A DNA stretch of 64,000 bases from Liquorilactobacillus capillatus DSM 19910 (GCF_001434915.1 NZ_AZEF01000020.1:28566-92565), one strand, 5' to 3'; counted from the stretch's first letter, positions 48,779 to 60,028 are shown. Notes: generated by a model from the letters alone, not told the origin. Program-made: numbers and translations.

Positions 48779-49342
48779 ATGAAACTAATCGTTGGGTTAG
48801 GTAATATTGGTAAAAAATATGAAGGAACAAAGCATAATGTTGGCTTTATGACAATAGACGAGTTTGCAAAACAGAATAATGTAGCCTTTACTAAGACAAA
48901 ATGTGAAGCAGCAATTGCTGAGCTATTTCTTAACGGTGAGAAGATTCTGCTAGCTAAACCGTCAACTTACATGAATGAATCTGGACGTAGTGTTGGACCG
49001 TTACTTGATTACTTCGGGATAGATGTAGCAGATTTTATCGTTATTCATGATGACATGGATCTGCCAGTCGGACAGTTACGATTACGACAACGGGGGTCAG
49101 CAGGTGGACATAATGGAATAAAAAGTATTATCGCTCACCTAGGGACGGAGAAATTTAAACGGATTCGTATTGGAATAGATCATCCTCAAAAGCAGAGTGT
49201 TGTAGATTGGGTGCTTACAAGATTTGCAGCCCAGCAAGAAGAGCAGTTGGAGGACGGGATTATTCATGCAACAGCGGCATTAGACAATTGGCTTGCTGAA
49301 AATGATTTTGCAAAGACGATGAATAAATATAATCGTAAGTAA
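48779..49342 (+). CDS. pth: Peptidyl-tRNA hydrolase
   Basis: Frees tRNA from stalled peptidyl-tRNA. The 187-residue protein has GLGNIGKKYEGTKHNVGF (Asn and catalytic His, residues 5-22), KPSTYMNESG and the HDDMDLPVG aspartate. A GGAGG site precedes the ATG. First gene of the pth-mfd-murJ-like-rqcP-divIC run. Confidence 0.96.
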   Translation: MKLIVGLGNIGKKYEGTKHNVGFMTIDEFAKQNNVAFTKTKCEAAIAELFLNGEKILLAKPSTYMNESGRSVGPLLDYFGIDVADFIVIHDDMDLPVGQLRLRQRGSAGGHNGIKSIIAHLGTEKFKRIRIGIDHPQKQSVVDWVLTRFAAQQEEQLEDGIIHATAALDNWLAENDFAKTMNKYNRK

Positions 49343-49369
49343 ACCTCGTGATAAGGAGTTTAAATTAAA

Positions 49370-52300
49370 ATGAAATTGGAAGATCTGATGTTGAAGACCC
49401 CGAAGGTATCAGAGTGGATTACTAACATTAAGCCTACTGAAAGTACCCGCCATCTTGTGACGGGATTATTGTCTTCTTCAAAAACTATCTTCTTGGCAGG
49501 GTTGTTTGCAGAAAAAAAGAAGACAATGCTGGTTGTAACCGATACTCTTCATCATGCTGAACAACTTGAAGTTGATTTAAATGAGATTCTTGGTAAGGAA
49601 GATGTTTTTTTATTTCCGGTTGAAGAAGCTACTGCTGCCCAAACGGCAACTAGCTCACCTGAGTTTAGAGGTGCAAGAGTACAGGCTTTAAATGCGCTGT
49701 GTACGCAAAAAAAAGCTCAAGTTATTATTACTACAGCAGCAGGGTTACGGCGAATTTTACCTCCAGTAGATATTTGGGCAGGCTTAAGGTTAGAGTTGAA
49801 GGTCGGACAAGAAGAGGCTTTGGAAGAACTTCCTGCTAAGATAGCTGCACTAGGTTATCAGCGGCAAAAGTTGGTTGATAAGCCCGGAGATTTTGCTATC
49901 CGCGGATCGATCGTAGACATTTTTCCATTAAATCAAGTTAATCCAGTTAGAATTGATTTTTTTGATGAGGAAATTGATTCCATCAGGGAGTTTAATGCTG
50001 CAGACCAACGAAGTATTCAAAACAAGTCTGATGTCTTAATTTTGCCTGCTAAAGATTTAATTATAACGAAGGAGATGCTTCCTGCTGCACTGCAGCGGAT
50101 CAACAAAGCTTATAAAAAAGAACAGCAGCGGTTAAAAGAGGTTGAACAGCAGAAACGACTTGAAAGTCACTATCAACAAGTAATGACCGCTTTGAAGCAA
50201 CTACAAATTATCCCGACAGCTTTGGTGCACAGTGAATTTTTATTCCCACAAAAGAGTAGTTTACTAAATTATCTGGATGAAGATAGTCTAGTGCTTATCG
50301 ATGATTATCAGCATTTACTAGAAACACAGGAATCACTAAACGTTGAGACTAGTAACTGGATGGTAGAGCAATTAAAACGAGGAACAGTTTTTTCGGGAGA
50401 ACAATGGACTTTGGATTTACATCCACTTGTCCGCGATGATCGCCATAATGATGTCTTCATGTCTCTTTTTCCAAAGGGGATGGGTCGACTTAGATTTAAG
50501 CAGCAGCTTAATTTAACCGTTCGAGCGACGCAGCAGTTCTTTGGACAAATGCCACTTTTAAAAACAGAGATGGACCGTTGGACTCAGCAAAAACAAACAG
50601 TAGTCGTTGCTATTCCAGAGAAAGAACGGTTGACGAAGGTTTTACAGACATTAGAAGATTTTGATATTACGGCTATCATGACTGGAACTAGTGCTGTGCA
50701 AGAAACAGAAATACAAGTTGTCCAAGGAAATCTGTCTGGTGGTTTTGAATTTCCAGAAGGGCATTTAGTCGTCCTTACGGAACATGAGCTATTTAAGAAA
50801 ATAGCTAAAAGACGTATCAGACATCAAACGATGGCTAATACGGAGCGCTTAAAAAGCTATACTGAGTTAAAAAAAGGTGACTATGTCGTACACATTAACC
50901 ATGGTATTGGACGTTTTATGGGAATGAAAACGATGGTGGTAGCTGGAAAACATCAAGATTACCTAACGATTAAATATCGTGATGAGGCTAAACTTTTTAT
51001 TCCTGTATCACAAATTGATCGTATTCAAAAATATGTTTCTTCAGAGTCAAAAACACCGCATATCAATAAGTTGGGCGGAAGTGAGTGGCATAAAACTAAG
51101 AAAAGTGTTGCTGCTAAAATTGAAGATATTGCGGATGAATTAGTGGAATTATATGCGCAGAGAGAGGAAATGAGTGGACACGCTTTTTCCAAGGATAATG
51201 ACTATCAGACGGAGTTTGAAGATGCATTTCCATACGCTGAGACACCTGATCAGCTGCGTAGTGCTATAGAAATCAAACGTGATATGGAGCAACAGCATCC
51301 CATGGATCGTCTATTGATTGGAGATGTCGGTTATGGAAAAACCGAAGTGGCTTTACGTGCAGCTTTTAAAGCGATCCAGGATAGAAAACAAGTTGCTTTC
51401 TTAGTTCCAACGACTGTTCTTGCACAGCAACATTATGAAACGATGCTTAGCCGTTTTGAAGGTTTCCCAGTTAGTGTCGGGATTTTATCACGTTTTAGCT
51501 CGTCCAAGCAGATTAAACAAACTTTAAACGATCTTAGGACTGGAACCTTAGATATTATTGTTGGGACGCACCGTCTTCTCTCACAAGATGTTAAATTTGC
51601 CGATTTAGGATTACTATTAGTCGATGAAGAACAGCGCTTTGGGGTTAAACATAAAGAACGGTTGAAGAAACTAAAAGCACAGGTTGATGTTTTAACACTA
51701 ACAGCAACGCCGATCCCACGAACACTGAATATGTCAATGTTAGGGGTTCGAGATCTTTCAGTAATTGAAACGGCACCTATGAATCGGTATCCTATCCAGA
51801 CTTACGTGATTGAGCAGAATTATGGAACAATTGTTGATGCAATTGAACGAGAGCTTGATCGTGGTGGACAGGTTTTTTATCTTCATAATCGGGTAGCTGA
51901 TATTGAAAAAGTTGTCAGTGAATTAAAAGCGCTGATACCAGATGCACGAATTGCTTATATTCATGGACAGATGACCGAAGTTCAACTTGAACGAGTATTA
52001 GTTGATTTTATTGCCGGAGAGTATGATGTATTAGTGACCACGACTATTATTGAGACAGGGGTTGATATCCCTAATGTTAATACATTGTTGGTTGAAAATG
52101 CTGACCATATGGGATTAGCTCAGCTCTACCAGTTAAGAGGTCGTGTTGGTCGAAGTAATCGTGTTGCGTATGCTTATTTTATGTACCAACAAAATAAGGT
52201 TTTGACAGAAATCAGCGAGAAACGGCTTGAAGCTATTAAGGATTTTACAGAACTGGGCTCGGGATTTAAAATAGCGATGCGTGATCTATCGATCAGAGGA

Positions 52301-52915
52301 GCGGGGAATCTATTAGGAAAGCAGCAGCATGGTTTTATTGATTCCGTCGGATATGATTTATATACCCAGATGTTAAAGGATGCTGTTTCTAAGAAGCAAG
52401 GGAAAGCTAAACGACCACGAACTGACTGTGAAATCAATTTGGAACTGGAAGCATATCTGCCAACTGCTTATATCGATGACCAGCGTCAAAAAATCGAGAT
52501 GTATAAGCGTATTCGAAGTTTTGAAAGTAAGGCGCAGTATGAAGAAGTCCAAACGGATCTAATAGACCGTTTTGGTGACTATCCAGCAGAAGTAACTAAT
52601 TTGCTGCAAATTGGGTTGCTGAAAATGAATGCGGATAATGCGTTAATCAAATTAATTACACAAACAAAAAACAAGATAAAAGTAGTTCTTACGCGATCTG
52701 CAATGCAATACATCAATGCTAAAGACTTACTTCAAGCTATTTCAAAAACAAAATTACAGGCAACGATTGGTTCAGAGGCAGATGAAATGAGAGTTGTACT
52801 TATTATTCAGCCTAAAGATAATATCAATACAATACTGGGAGCACTTCAAAAAATTGTACAATTTTTAGCGCAAGAAGTTTCTGCAAAGCTAGAAAAGGCA
52901 ACGAGGACTAAGTAG
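49370..52915 (+). CDS. mfd: Transcription-repair coupling factor
   Basis: ATP-dependent translocase that removes stalled RNA polymerase and recruits UvrA. The 1181-residue protein has an N-terminal UvrB-like region, the RNA-polymerase-interacting domain around residues 495-560 (LKKGDYVVHINHGIGRFMG), Walker A GDVGYGKTEVALRAAFKA (about residue 644), DEEQRFG, and the C-terminal UvrA-binding domain. Length is normal. Confidence 0.97.
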   Translation: MKLEDLMLKTPKVSEWITNIKPTESTRHLVTGLLSSSKTIFLAGLFAEKKKTMLVVTDTLHHAEQLEVDLNEILGKEDVFLFPVEEATAAQTATSSPEFRGARVQALNALCTQKKAQVIITTAAGLRRILPPVDIWAGLRLELKVGQEEALEELPAKIAALGYQRQKLVDKPGDFAIRGSIVDIFPLNQVNPVRIDFFDEEIDSIREFNAADQRSIQNKSDVLILPAKDLIITKEMLPAALQRINKAYKKEQQRLKEVEQQKRLESHYQQVMTALKQLQIIPTALVHSEFLFPQKSSLLNYLDEDSLVLIDDYQHLLETQESLNVETSNWMVEQLKRGTVFSGEQWTLDLHPLVRDDRHNDVFMSLFPKGMGRLRFKQQLNLTVRATQQFFGQMPLLKTEMDRWTQQKQTVVVAIPEKERLTKVLQTLEDFDITAIMTGTSAVQETEIQVVQGNLSGGFEFPEGHLVVLTEHELFKKIAKRRIRHQTMANTERLKSYTELKKGDYVVHINHGIGRFMGMKTMVVAGKHQDYLTIKYRDEAKLFIPVSQIDRIQKYVSSESKTPHINKLGGSEWHKTKKSVAAKIEDIADELVELYAQREEMSGHAFSKDNDYQTEFEDAFPYAETPDQLRSAIEIKRDMEQQHPMDRLLIGDVGYGKTEVALRAAFKAIQDRKQVAFLVPTTVLAQQHYETMLSRFEGFPVSVGILSRFSSSKQIKQTLNDLRTGTLDIIVGTHRLLSQDVKFADLGLLLVDEEQRFGVKHKERLKKLKAQVDVLTLTATPIPRTLNMSMLGVRDLSVIETAPMNRYPIQTYVIEQNYGTIVDAIERELDRGGQVFYLHNRVADIEKVVSELKALIPDARIAYIHGQMTEVQLERVLVDFIAGEYDVLVTTTIIETGVDIPNVNTLLVENADHMGLAQLYQLRGRVGRSNRVAYAYFMYQQNKVLTEISEKRLEAIKDFTELGSGFKIAMRDLSIRGAGNLLGKQQHGFIDSVGYDLYTQMLKDAVSKKQGKAKRPRTDCEINLELEAYLPTAYIDDQRQKIEMYKRIRSFESKAQYEEVQTDLIDRFGDYPAEVTNLLQIGLLKMNADNALIKLITQTKNKIKVVLTRSAMQYINAKDLLQAISKTKLQATIGSEADEMRVVLIIQPKDNINTILGALQKIVQFLAQEVSAKLEKATRTK

Positions 52916-52916
52916 G

Positions 52917-54485
52917 ATGATAAACAGACAAGTCAATAAGATGGTGAAAGGAACAGCTATTTTAACGGTAGCTTCATTACTGGCTAAAATACTAAGTGCC
53001 TTTTACCGGATACCGCTTGAAAACTTAGTGGGCAATACCGGCTTTTATATCTATCAGCAAGTTTATCCGCTTTATGGAGTGGGGATGACATTTGCGTTAA
53101 CTGGTTTTCCAATGTATATTTCGAAGATTATAGCACAACAGGCAAAGCAACAGGCAAAAGACCAAGTTGCTTATGAGCTGCTCCTTCTTTTATCTGTATT
53201 AGGCGTAGTAGCTTTTACTGGTCTACAGATTGGAGCAGGTTGGCTAAGCCAAGCAATGGGAGACGGACAATTACAAGTTTTGATCAGGAGTGTATCGTGG
53301 ATGTACTTGTTGATGCCCTTCCTAGCAGTTGGTCGCGGATACCATCAAGGAGTATTTAACATGGTACCAACGGCCTTATCACAGTTAGTAGAACAAAGCA
53401 TTAGGGTCGCAGTCATTATTATTGTGGCAGTCTTGGCTGTACGGATGCAATGGTCGCTTTATTACATGGGTGCATGGGCGATGCTAGGCTCAACTTTTGG
53501 AGCAATTGGGGCAAGTTTCTTTTTTATTTTATTCTATATTAAACTATTGCATGGTAAACATCAGTTTTCGTGGAGTGAGTTGAAACAGCTCGCTATTCAG
53601 TTATTTTCGAGCGGATTAACTATTTGTTTGTTTACGGCAATGATGGTTTTGCTGCAGCTGATTGATTCATTTACTATTAAGGATGCATTACAAAGTTCAG
53701 GGTATCATGCGGCAGAAGCGAAAAACTTAAAAGGAATATATGACCGGGCACAACCATTGATCCAGATGGGACTAGTGATTTCAGTGAGTTTTTCAACTAC
53801 ATTATTACCGCTTCTGACAGAGAAATTTATGCAACACAAGATAAAGGAGTTTAAGCAAATTACACAAATGATCATCAGGGTTTGTCTTGGAATTTCGAGT
53901 GCTGCAGGAGTAGGGCTGGTAATTTTAATGCCAGAAATAAACACCACCTTATTTGGTGATGCTGTAGGCAGTGGCGCATTAGCTATTTCGATGCTGGCTA
54001 TTATCTTCGCGACGTTGCTCACGATGTATACGTCTTTTTTACAAAGTCTCGATCAGTATTGGCAGACTTTTTTAGCACTAATCGTTATACTATTAGTTAA
54101 GAGTATATCTAATACTTTTTTGGTACGACATTTTGGAATCACAGGGGCAAGTATTGCGACCGTGGTCAGTTTGATAGCAGGATGTTTTGTTTTAAGGAAG
54201 ACATTACCACAAATGGGTAATTATCTCCTGGGAAGAGATTATTTTTTACTTAAGCTAGGACTAGCTCTTCTTAGTATGACAGTCATTACGCGGGTATATG
54301 TTGAACTGCTGGAACGTTATATTTACACAGGACGGTTGGCAAGCACCATTGCTACTGGTGGTGGGGTGCTTCTAGGCGGGATTGTTTTTATTATTTCAGC
54401 TAGCAGATTAAAATTATTTACCCCACAAGAATGGGCAAGCATTCCAGGTGGAGCAAGGATCAGTAAATTATTTCAAAGAAAATGA
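52917..54485 (+). CDS. MurJ/SpoVB-like polysaccharide flippase
   Basis: A 522-residue integral membrane protein with about 14 helices of the MOP superfamily, SpoVB/YabM branch. It starts VKGTAILTVASLLAKILSAFYRIPLENLVG-like (read in parts), the usual N-terminal signature. It likely flips lipid II or another lipid-linked glycan. Its ATG lies one base after the mfd stop, so translation is coupled. Confidence 0.9.
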   Translation: MINRQVNKMVKGTAILTVASLLAKILSAFYRIPLENLVGNTGFYIYQQVYPLYGVGMTFALTGFPMYISKIIAQQAKQQAKDQVAYELLLLLSVLGVVAFTGLQIGAGWLSQAMGDGQLQVLIRSVSWMYLLMPFLAVGRGYHQGVFNMVPTALSQLVEQSIRVAVIIIVAVLAVRMQWSLYYMGAWAMLGSTFGAIGASFFFILFYIKLLHGKHQFSWSELKQLAIQLFSSGLTICLFTAMMVLLQLIDSFTIKDALQSSGYHAAEAKNLKGIYDRAQPLIQMGLVISVSFSTTLLPLLTEKFMQHKIKEFKQITQMIIRVCLGISSAAGVGLVILMPEINTTLFGDAVGSGALAISMLAIIFATLLTMYTSFLQSLDQYWQTFLALIVILLVKSISNTFLVRHFGITGASIATVVSLIAGCFVLRKTLPQMGNYLLGRDYFLLKLGLALLSMTVITRVYVELLERYIYTGRLASTIATGGGVLLGGIVFIISASRLKLFTPQEWASIPGGARISKLFQRK

Positions 54486-54494
54486 GGTAAAAAA

Positions 54495-54764
54495 ATGCGG
54501 ATAGATAAGTTTCTAAAAATATCACGGATCGTTAAGCGAAGAACAGTAGCGAAGCAGATTACTGATAAGGGCCGGATAAAGATTAATGGCAAGGTGGCTA
54601 AGTCATCTGCTAACGTTGCGCAAGGTGATACCGTGACGATTGGTTTTGGTAATAAAACATTAGAGATAAAGATCAATATGGTTAAGGAAACTGTTAAAAA
54701 GGAAGAAGCAGAGCAGCTATATACGGTCCTTTCAGAAAAACGACAGGAAAACTATAATAACTAA
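54495..54764 (+). CDS. rqcP: S4-domain ribosome quality control protein
   Basis: An 89-residue protein consisting mostly of an S4 RNA-binding domain (MRIDKFLKISRIVKRRTVAKQI..KINGKVAKSS). It matches RqcP/YabO, which stabilises tRNA on the 50S subunit during alanine tailing of stalled peptides. The pth-mfd-spoVB-yabO order is conserved in Bacillota. Confidence 0.93.
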   Translation: MRIDKFLKISRIVKRRTVAKQITDKGRIKINGKVAKSSANVAQGDTVTIGFGNKTLEIKINMVKETVKKEEAEQLYTVLSEKRQENYNN

Positions 54765-54848
54765 AAATGAGTAAATTAATAGACGAAGATTCAACTCATC
54801 TGCTATAATCGGCACGAAAGCGCTAATGAAAAGAAGGAAGTGAAAATA

Positions 54849-55250
54849 GTGGCTGGTGAGCATAAAATAAAAGTTCTGAATAACGATTTTTTTAAGCTGC
54901 GTAAACAACAAGCGCAGTTACAAAATCGTAAATTGCGTGTTGAGCGAGTACGTCGTCGTAGGCTCACTGCCATTATTTTAGGTGCAGTAGTTGTTGCACT
55001 CTTTTTTGGCTATCAAATAATTAATGCTAGGTTAATGGCACGTTCTTTAAATAATCAGACTCGAGTAGCACAAAAAAAGTTGAATAACGTAAATAGTGAG
55101 CAAAAAGATTTAAAAAGAAAAATTAAACGTCTAAATGAACCCGATTATTTGGAAAAGATGATTAGGGAAAAGTATTACTATTCTAAAAAAGGTGAAACGA
55201 TATACAGTTTTCCCAATGATAAGTCTGCAGGAATTATTGACGGAAAGTAG
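54849..55250 (+). CDS. divIC: Septum formation protein DivIC
   Basis: Bitopic division protein of about 133 residues with a basic cytoplasmic N terminus, a membrane helix (about residues 37-57) and an extracellular coiled coil (QKKLNNVNSEQKDLKRKIKRLN) ending in YLEKMIREKYYYSKKGE. It forms a complex with FtsL and DivIB. A GTG at 54840 abuts the GGAAG site; the GTG at 54849 has correct spacing and is chosen. Confidence 0.92.
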   Translation: MAGEHKIKVLNNDFFKLRKQQAQLQNRKLRVERVRRRRLTAIILGAVVVALFFGYQIINARLMARSLNNQTRVAQKKLNNVNSEQKDLKRKIKRLNEPDYLEKMIREKYYYSKKGETIYSFPNDKSAGIIDGK

Positions 55251-55341
55251 AAACTTACGCGGGATATCAACATATCGGTTGCATACCTTTTCTCACATGG
55301 TATACTGAAGTGTATACAAAATAAGGAGGAGCAACTTTTTT

Positions 55342-55839
55342 ATGTCGATTGAAGTAGGTGCTAAAGTCACTGGTAAGGTTTCTGGAATTACAAGTTTTGG
55401 TGCATTCGTTGATTTAGGTGAAAGAAAAAACGGACTGGTGCATATCAGTGAGATATCAGATAGTTATGTTAAGGATATCCATGATGTACTTAGTGTGGGT
55501 GATGAAGTAACTGTAAAGGTACTATCTATCGCTGATGATGGAAAGATTAGTCTCTCGATCCGTAAAGCAGTAGATTCTACACAAAGTAAAACGCGTACTT
55601 TCAATAAAAGCGAACATAATCATCAAGGCAGCAAACAGCACGCTCATTATAATGGAACAGGTGTGAAAACACACAGTCATCATAGTCAACGTAGTCAAAC
55701 ATATAAAAAATCCGAACCGAAGCCAAAAGATTTTGACTCCTTATTGTCGGGTTTCCTTAAAGAAAGTGAAGCACGCTTAACTTCACTTAAGCGCAATACT
55801 GAAGGTAAACGTGGCGGTCGTGGTGGTCGTCGCAGTTAA
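55342..55839 (+). CDS. S1-domain RNA-binding protein (YabR-like)
   Basis: A 165-residue protein with one S1 OB-fold (residues 1-75, GKVSGITSFGAFVDLGERKNGLVHISEI in parts) and a long His/Lys/Ser-rich linker ending in a GGRGGRRS tail. It corresponds to YabR in the divIC-tilS interval. RNA binding is expected; target unknown. An intrinsic terminator follows at 55857-55900. Confidence 0.9.
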   Translation: MSIEVGAKVTGKVSGITSFGAFVDLGERKNGLVHISEISDSYVKDIHDVLSVGDEVTVKVLSIADDGKISLSIRKAVDSTQSKTRTFNKSEHNHQGSKQHAHYNGTGVKTHSHHSQRSQTYKKSEPKPKDFDSLLSGFLKESEARLTSLKRNTEGKRGGRGGRRS

Positions 55840-55856
55840 AAAAGATTAGGAATGGT

Positions 55857-55900
55857 CGATTGTTGTCTCTTGAGATCTGAGAGGGGACAATCGTTTTTTT
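55857..55900 (+). terminator. Terminator before tilS
   Basis: CGATTGTTGTC (55857-55867) pairs with GGACAATCG ending at 55893, followed by seven T residues. Confidence 0.85.
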
Positions 55901-55915
55901 AGTGGAATAGGCGGA

Positions 55916-57271
55916 ATGAAGATGAACATGGCACGGGCTTTTGAAGAAACCTTGGTCCAACTAGATTTAAATAAAAAAGTTCTGGTAGCGGTGTCGACAG
56001 GAGTTGATTCCATGACTTTGGTTGATTTGTTACTGAGGATTCCTATAAAAAGAAGGCCGCAGCTTTTTATAGCGTACGTTGATCATCGGTTGAGAGAACA
56101 GAGTAGTTTAGAGACGGAGTTTATTCAGAAATTTTGTAAGAAAAAATCTTTGACGTTGTTTATAAAAAGATGGGAAGAACATGATCACCCGCAAAGAGGA
56201 GTAGAAGCTGCGGCAAGAACTGTAAGATATGATTTCTTTGAAAAAATAATGAGAAAAGAAAAGATTACAGACCTGCTAACTGCACATCATGCGGATGACC
56301 AAGCAGAAACTTTCTTAATGAAGCTGGTCCGTGGTGGTGAGTTAAACCAATTGATCGGTATTGAAAGACAGCGCCCTTTCAGAACGGTAGGGAGGCTCTC
56401 GCGTCCACTACTTAAATTTTCTAAGCAGGCTATTCGTGAATATGCAGTCAAACACCATTTAAACTACTTTGAAGACTATACGAATCAAGATAATGACTTT
56501 TTTCGAAATCGTGTGCGTAACCAAATAATCCCTAGGTTAAAGGAAGAAAATCCACGGTTTTTAGAACATATTGGTAAGTATACAGATCAACTTGAGCAGT
56601 TTATCTCTGTCGTTAAGGAAAACGGCTATAAAAAGTTGGCAAGCTTGGAGACAACGCGACAGTGTTATTCGGTTAAGAAGTGGCTGAGCCTTAGTTATAA
56701 TTGGCAAGAAATTACTTTAAAATTATTATTACAACGGCAAAAAAGGGCTTATTCACAGCAACAGTTGATGCAAATTATGTCGTTATTAAAAAATGACCAA
56801 AAACCGCAAGGCTCAATTATACTTGGTCAAAAGGTAATATTTGCTAAGCAGTATGCTTGTTTCTTTTTGAAAAGGCAAAGTTATGAAGCAGATAACGGAC
56901 TCTTAAGCCAGGAGTTAAAACTTGATCAATGGCATACATTGCCCGGCGGTCTAAAGGTTGGTCTTTTTTTAAATGGAAAGCAGGTAGTAGAAAAGCAAGA
57001 TGATGTGTTCGTCTTTTCAAATCAAGCCTGCTTACCACTTAAAGTTCGGCATCGTCGTCCGGGTGACACGATTGAAACTAAAGTAGGTCATCAAAAAATC
57101 AAAAAGATAATGATTGATGCTAAGTTAACAGCAGAAAAGAGAAAACAAACTTGGCTTGTAACAAGTTGTACAGATCAGGTTATCTGGGTCGTTGGACTAA
57201 AAAAATCAGATTTGTCAGAGTGCCGCTCAGATGATAAAATTCAATACATGGTGATTTTTAGGAGAAAATAG
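55916..57271 (+). CDS. tilS: tRNA(Ile)-lysidine synthetase
   Basis: Modifies C34 of the AUA-reading tRNA-Ile to lysidine, an essential step. The 451-residue PP-loop ATPase has AVSTGVDSM near residue 25 (Thr in place of the usual first Gly of SGG), TAHHADDQAETFLMKLVRGG, and C-terminal TilS domains with LKVRHRRPGDTI. The first ATG at 55916 and the next at 55922 are both possible. It precedes hpt, with which it is commonly co-transcribed. Confidence 0.95.
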   Translation: MKMNMARAFEETLVQLDLNKKVLVAVSTGVDSMTLVDLLLRIPIKRRPQLFIAYVDHRLREQSSLETEFIQKFCKKKSLTLFIKRWEEHDHPQRGVEAAARTVRYDFFEKIMRKEKITDLLTAHHADDQAETFLMKLVRGGELNQLIGIERQRPFRTVGRLSRPLLKFSKQAIREYAVKHHLNYFEDYTNQDNDFFRNRVRNQIIPRLKEENPRFLEHIGKYTDQLEQFISVVKENGYKKLASLETTRQCYSVKKWLSLSYNWQEITLKLLLQRQKRAYSQQQLMQIMSLLKNDQKPQGSIILGQKVIFAKQYACFFLKRQSYEADNGLLSQELKLDQWHTLPGGLKVGLFLNGKQVVEKQDDVFVFSNQACLPLKVRHRRPGDTIETKVGHQKIKKIMIDAKLTAEKRKQTWLVTSCTDQVIWVVGLKKSDLSECRSDDKIQYMVIFRRK

Positions 57272-57286
57272 GGATGGGGTTAAAAT

Positions 57287-57829
57287 ATGAATAATGATAT
57301 CAAAGAGATCCTTTATACTAAAGAAAACATTAAAGAGGTTGCTGAGAAAATCGGTACTCAATTAACCAAGGATTATGCGGGTAAAAATCCCTTAGTAGTT
57401 TGTGTATTGAAGGGTGCTTTTTTGTTCATGGCAGATATTGTCCGCGAGATTAAAACATATGCTGAAATCGATTTTATGGATGTTTCAAGTTACGGAGATG
57501 AAACAGAATCGACTGGTGAGATTAAAATTGTTAAAGACCTAGATGTCCCAGTGGAAGGTCGAAATATTTTAATTGTCGAAGATATCATTGATACAGGTAG
57601 AACACTGAATTGCTTAGTTGACCTTTTTAATCACCGGAAGGTAGCTTCTGTGAAGATATGTACATTATTGGATAAACCTGATCGACGGGTGAAGGGTATC
57701 AGACCTGATTACGTTGGTTTTAAAGTTCCGAATGAGTTTGTGGTGGGATATGGTCTGGACTATCAAGGGCATTATCGCAATCTACCTTATGTTGGTATTT
57801 TGAAACCTGCAATTTACGAGAATAATTAA
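57287..57829 (+). CDS. hpt: Hypoxanthine phosphoribosyltransferase
   Basis: Purine salvage from hypoxanthine and guanine using PRPP. The 180-residue protein has [13 protein letters not shown] and the PRPP motif [14 protein letters not shown] (about residue 97). It sits in the tilS-hpt-ftsH order. In some bacteria Hpt and TilS together regulate ftsH. Confidence 0.96.
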   Translation: MNNDIKEILYTKENIKEVAEKIGTQLTKDYAGKNPLVVCVLKGAFLFMADIVREIKTYAEIDFMDVSSYGDETESTGEIKIVKDLDVPVEGRNILIVEDIIDTGRTLNCLVDLFNHRKVASVKICTLLDKPDRRVKGIRPDYVGFKVPNEFVVGYGLDYQGHYRNLPYVGILKPAIYENN

Positions 57830-57918
57830 TAGTCAATAAAAGTCAAGTATGATATGATTTACTCAATAACGAAAATAATATTAATTGAACTATACGTATG
57901 TAGTCAAGGAGGAAACGT

Positions 57919-59985
57919 ATGAACAATAAGAAGAATGGACTTTTTAAAAACAGTCTATTTTATATTGTGATTTTCCTTGGGGTCATGGGGATGTTGTATT
58001 ACTTCTTCGGTGGTAAGACAAATTCACAATCTCAACAAATCCAATCTAGCCAGTTTGTCACTGAGCTGAGAAAAAATAATGTTAAAGACTTTACAATGCA
58101 GCCTTCAGGCAGTACCTACAAAATAACGGGTACATATAAGGAAGCACGCAAAGCTAAAGAGTCTACTGGATTAGGCGGGTTAACTAGTGGCAGTAATAAG
58201 GTGAAGTCCTTTACAACAAATGTCTTAACTAATGATGTTGCTGTAAAACAAATTCAGGATTACTCACAGAAAAATGATGTAAAGGTCGGAACTAAGGAAG
58301 AAGAGTCAAGCAGTTTATGGCTGCAATTGCTTATTTATCTTTTGCCTGTAGTTTTCTTCATTTTCTTCTTCTACATGATGATGGGACAAGCTGGTCAAGG
58401 CGGCGGCAATGGTCGGGTTATGAACTTTGGAAAATCCAAGGCTAAACCGGTTGATAAAAAAGCTAATAAGGTGCGGTTCTCTGATGTTGCCGGTGCAGAG
58501 GAAGAAAAGCAGGAATTAGTTGAAGTTGTTGAATTCTTGCGTGATCCACACAAATTTCTTTCTTTGGGAGCTAGAATTCCTTCTGGGGTACTTCTTGAAG
58601 GACCTCCAGGAACGGGTAAAACATTACTTGCTAAAGCAGTTGCCGGTGAAGCAGGAGTACCGTTCTTCTCGATTTCCGGTTCTGATTTTGTTGAAATGTT
58701 TGTTGGTGTTGGAGCAAGCCGTGTTCGTGATTTATTCGAAAATGCTAAGAAAAACGCACCGTCGATTATCTTTATCGATGAAATCGATGCTGTTGGTCGT
58801 CAACGTGGTGCCGGGATGGGTGGCGGCCACGATGAGCGTGAACAGACATTAAACCAGTTACTGGTTGAAATGGATGGTTTTGCGGGTGATGAAGGTGTCA
58901 TCGTCATGGCCGCAACTAACCGATCGGATGTCTTAGACCCGGCTTTGCTTCGACCAGGACGTTTTGACCGTAAGATTCTTGTCGGTCGACCAGATGTTAA
59001 GGGTCGGGAAGCTATTTTGAAAGTTCATGCTAAGAATAAACCGTTGGCAGATGATGTTGATCTGAAGATGGTCGCAAAACAAACACCAGGTTTTGTTGGG
59101 GCTGATCTTGAGAACTTGCTAAATGAAGCTGCATTATTGGCAGCACGACGTAATAAGAAAAAAATTGATGCGTCAGATATTGATGAAGCGGAAGATCGTG
59201 TTATTGCAGGTCCTGCAAAGCGTGATCGGGTAATCAGTAAAAAGGAACGGCACACTGTTGCTTATCACGAAGCTGGACATACAATTGTTGGTTTAGTTTT
59301 AAATGACGCGCGTGTCGTTCATAAAGTAACGATTGTACCGCGTGGACGAGCTGGTGGATATGCAATTATGCTACCTAGAGAAGATCAGATGCTATTATCT
59401 AAGCATGATCTTAAAGAGCAAATTGCTGGCTTGATGGGTGGACGAGCTGCTGAAGAAATTATTTATGGTGAACAATCATCAGGTGCTTCGAATGACTTCC
59501 AACAGGCGACTCAGTTAGCTCGGGCAATGGTCACAGAATATGGAATGAGTTCAAAACTGGGTCCTGTTCAATATGAAGGTCAAAGTAATATGTTTGCTGG
59601 TGGTGGAATGGCTGGGCAACCAAACTATTCAGGACAAACAGCTAATATGATCGATGAAGAAGTTAAGAATTTAGCTGATGAAGGAATGAAGGAAGCTAAA
59701 AAGATCATTGAGGAACATCGTAAGCAGCATCGAATTATTGCGGAAGCGTTACTTGAATATGAGACTTTAGATGAAAAACAGATTCTAAGTCTTTTTGAAA
59801 CAGGTAAGATGCCTGCTAAGAAAGGTGAAGAATTTCCTAGCGAGAAAGCGGCAACTTTTGAAGAATCGAAAGAGGCGCTTGAACGTAAGGAAGCTGCTAA
59901 ACAAAAACAAGCAGAGGATTCGTCTGATGATGGAAAGGATCAAGATTCAGCTACAGTCACATTTTATCCAAAAGATAAAAACTAG
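57919..59985 (+). CDS. ftsH: ATP-dependent zinc metalloprotease FtsH
   Basis: Membrane AAA+ protease. The 688-residue protein has two N-terminal helices (about residues 10-28 and 133-156), Walker A GPPGTGKT, Walker [13 protein letters not shown], the SRH region and the zinc motif HEAGH (about residue 449). The C-terminal tail is highly charged (Lys/Glu/Asp). GGAGG site before the ATG. Confidence 0.97.
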   Translation: MNNKKNGLFKNSLFYIVIFLGVMGMLYYFFGGKTNSQSQQIQSSQFVTELRKNNVKDFTMQPSGSTYKITGTYKEARKAKESTGLGGLTSGSNKVKSFTTNVLTNDVAVKQIQDYSQKNDVKVGTKEEESSSLWLQLLIYLLPVVFFIFFFYMMMGQAGQGGGNGRVMNFGKSKAKPVDKKANKVRFSDVAGAEEEKQELVEVVEFLRDPHKFLSLGARIPSGVLLEGPPGTGKTLLAKAVAGEAGVPFFSISGSDFVEMFVGVGASRVRDLFENAKKNAPSIIFIDEIDAVGRQRGAGMGGGHDEREQTLNQLLVEMDGFAGDEGVIVMAATNRSDVLDPALLRPGRFDRKILVGRPDVKGREAILKVHAKNKPLADDVDLKMVAKQTPGFVGADLENLLNEAALLAARRNKKKIDASDIDEAEDRVIAGPAKRDRVISKKERHTVAYHEAGHTIVGLVLNDARVVHKVTIVPRGRAGGYAIMLPREDQMLLSKHDLKEQIAGLMGGRAAEEIIYGEQSSGASNDFQQATQLARAMVTEYGMSSKLGPVQYEGQSNMFAGGGMAGQPNYSGQTANMIDEEVKNLADEGMKEAKKIIEEHRKQHRIIAEALLEYETLDEKQILSLFETGKMPAKKGEEFPSEKAATFEESKEALERKEAAKQKQAEDSSDDGKDQDSATVTFYPKDKN

Positions 59986-60028
59986 TGTAGCAGGAGAAAA
60001 TATTCTTTCTAAATGATAAGTTAAATAG

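Noticed and set aside
55916..57271. TilS P-loop change (STGVDS instead of SGGVDS) as a sign of inactivity
   Set aside because: TilS is essential and the rest of the protein is intact; from memory this variant is common in lactobacilli.
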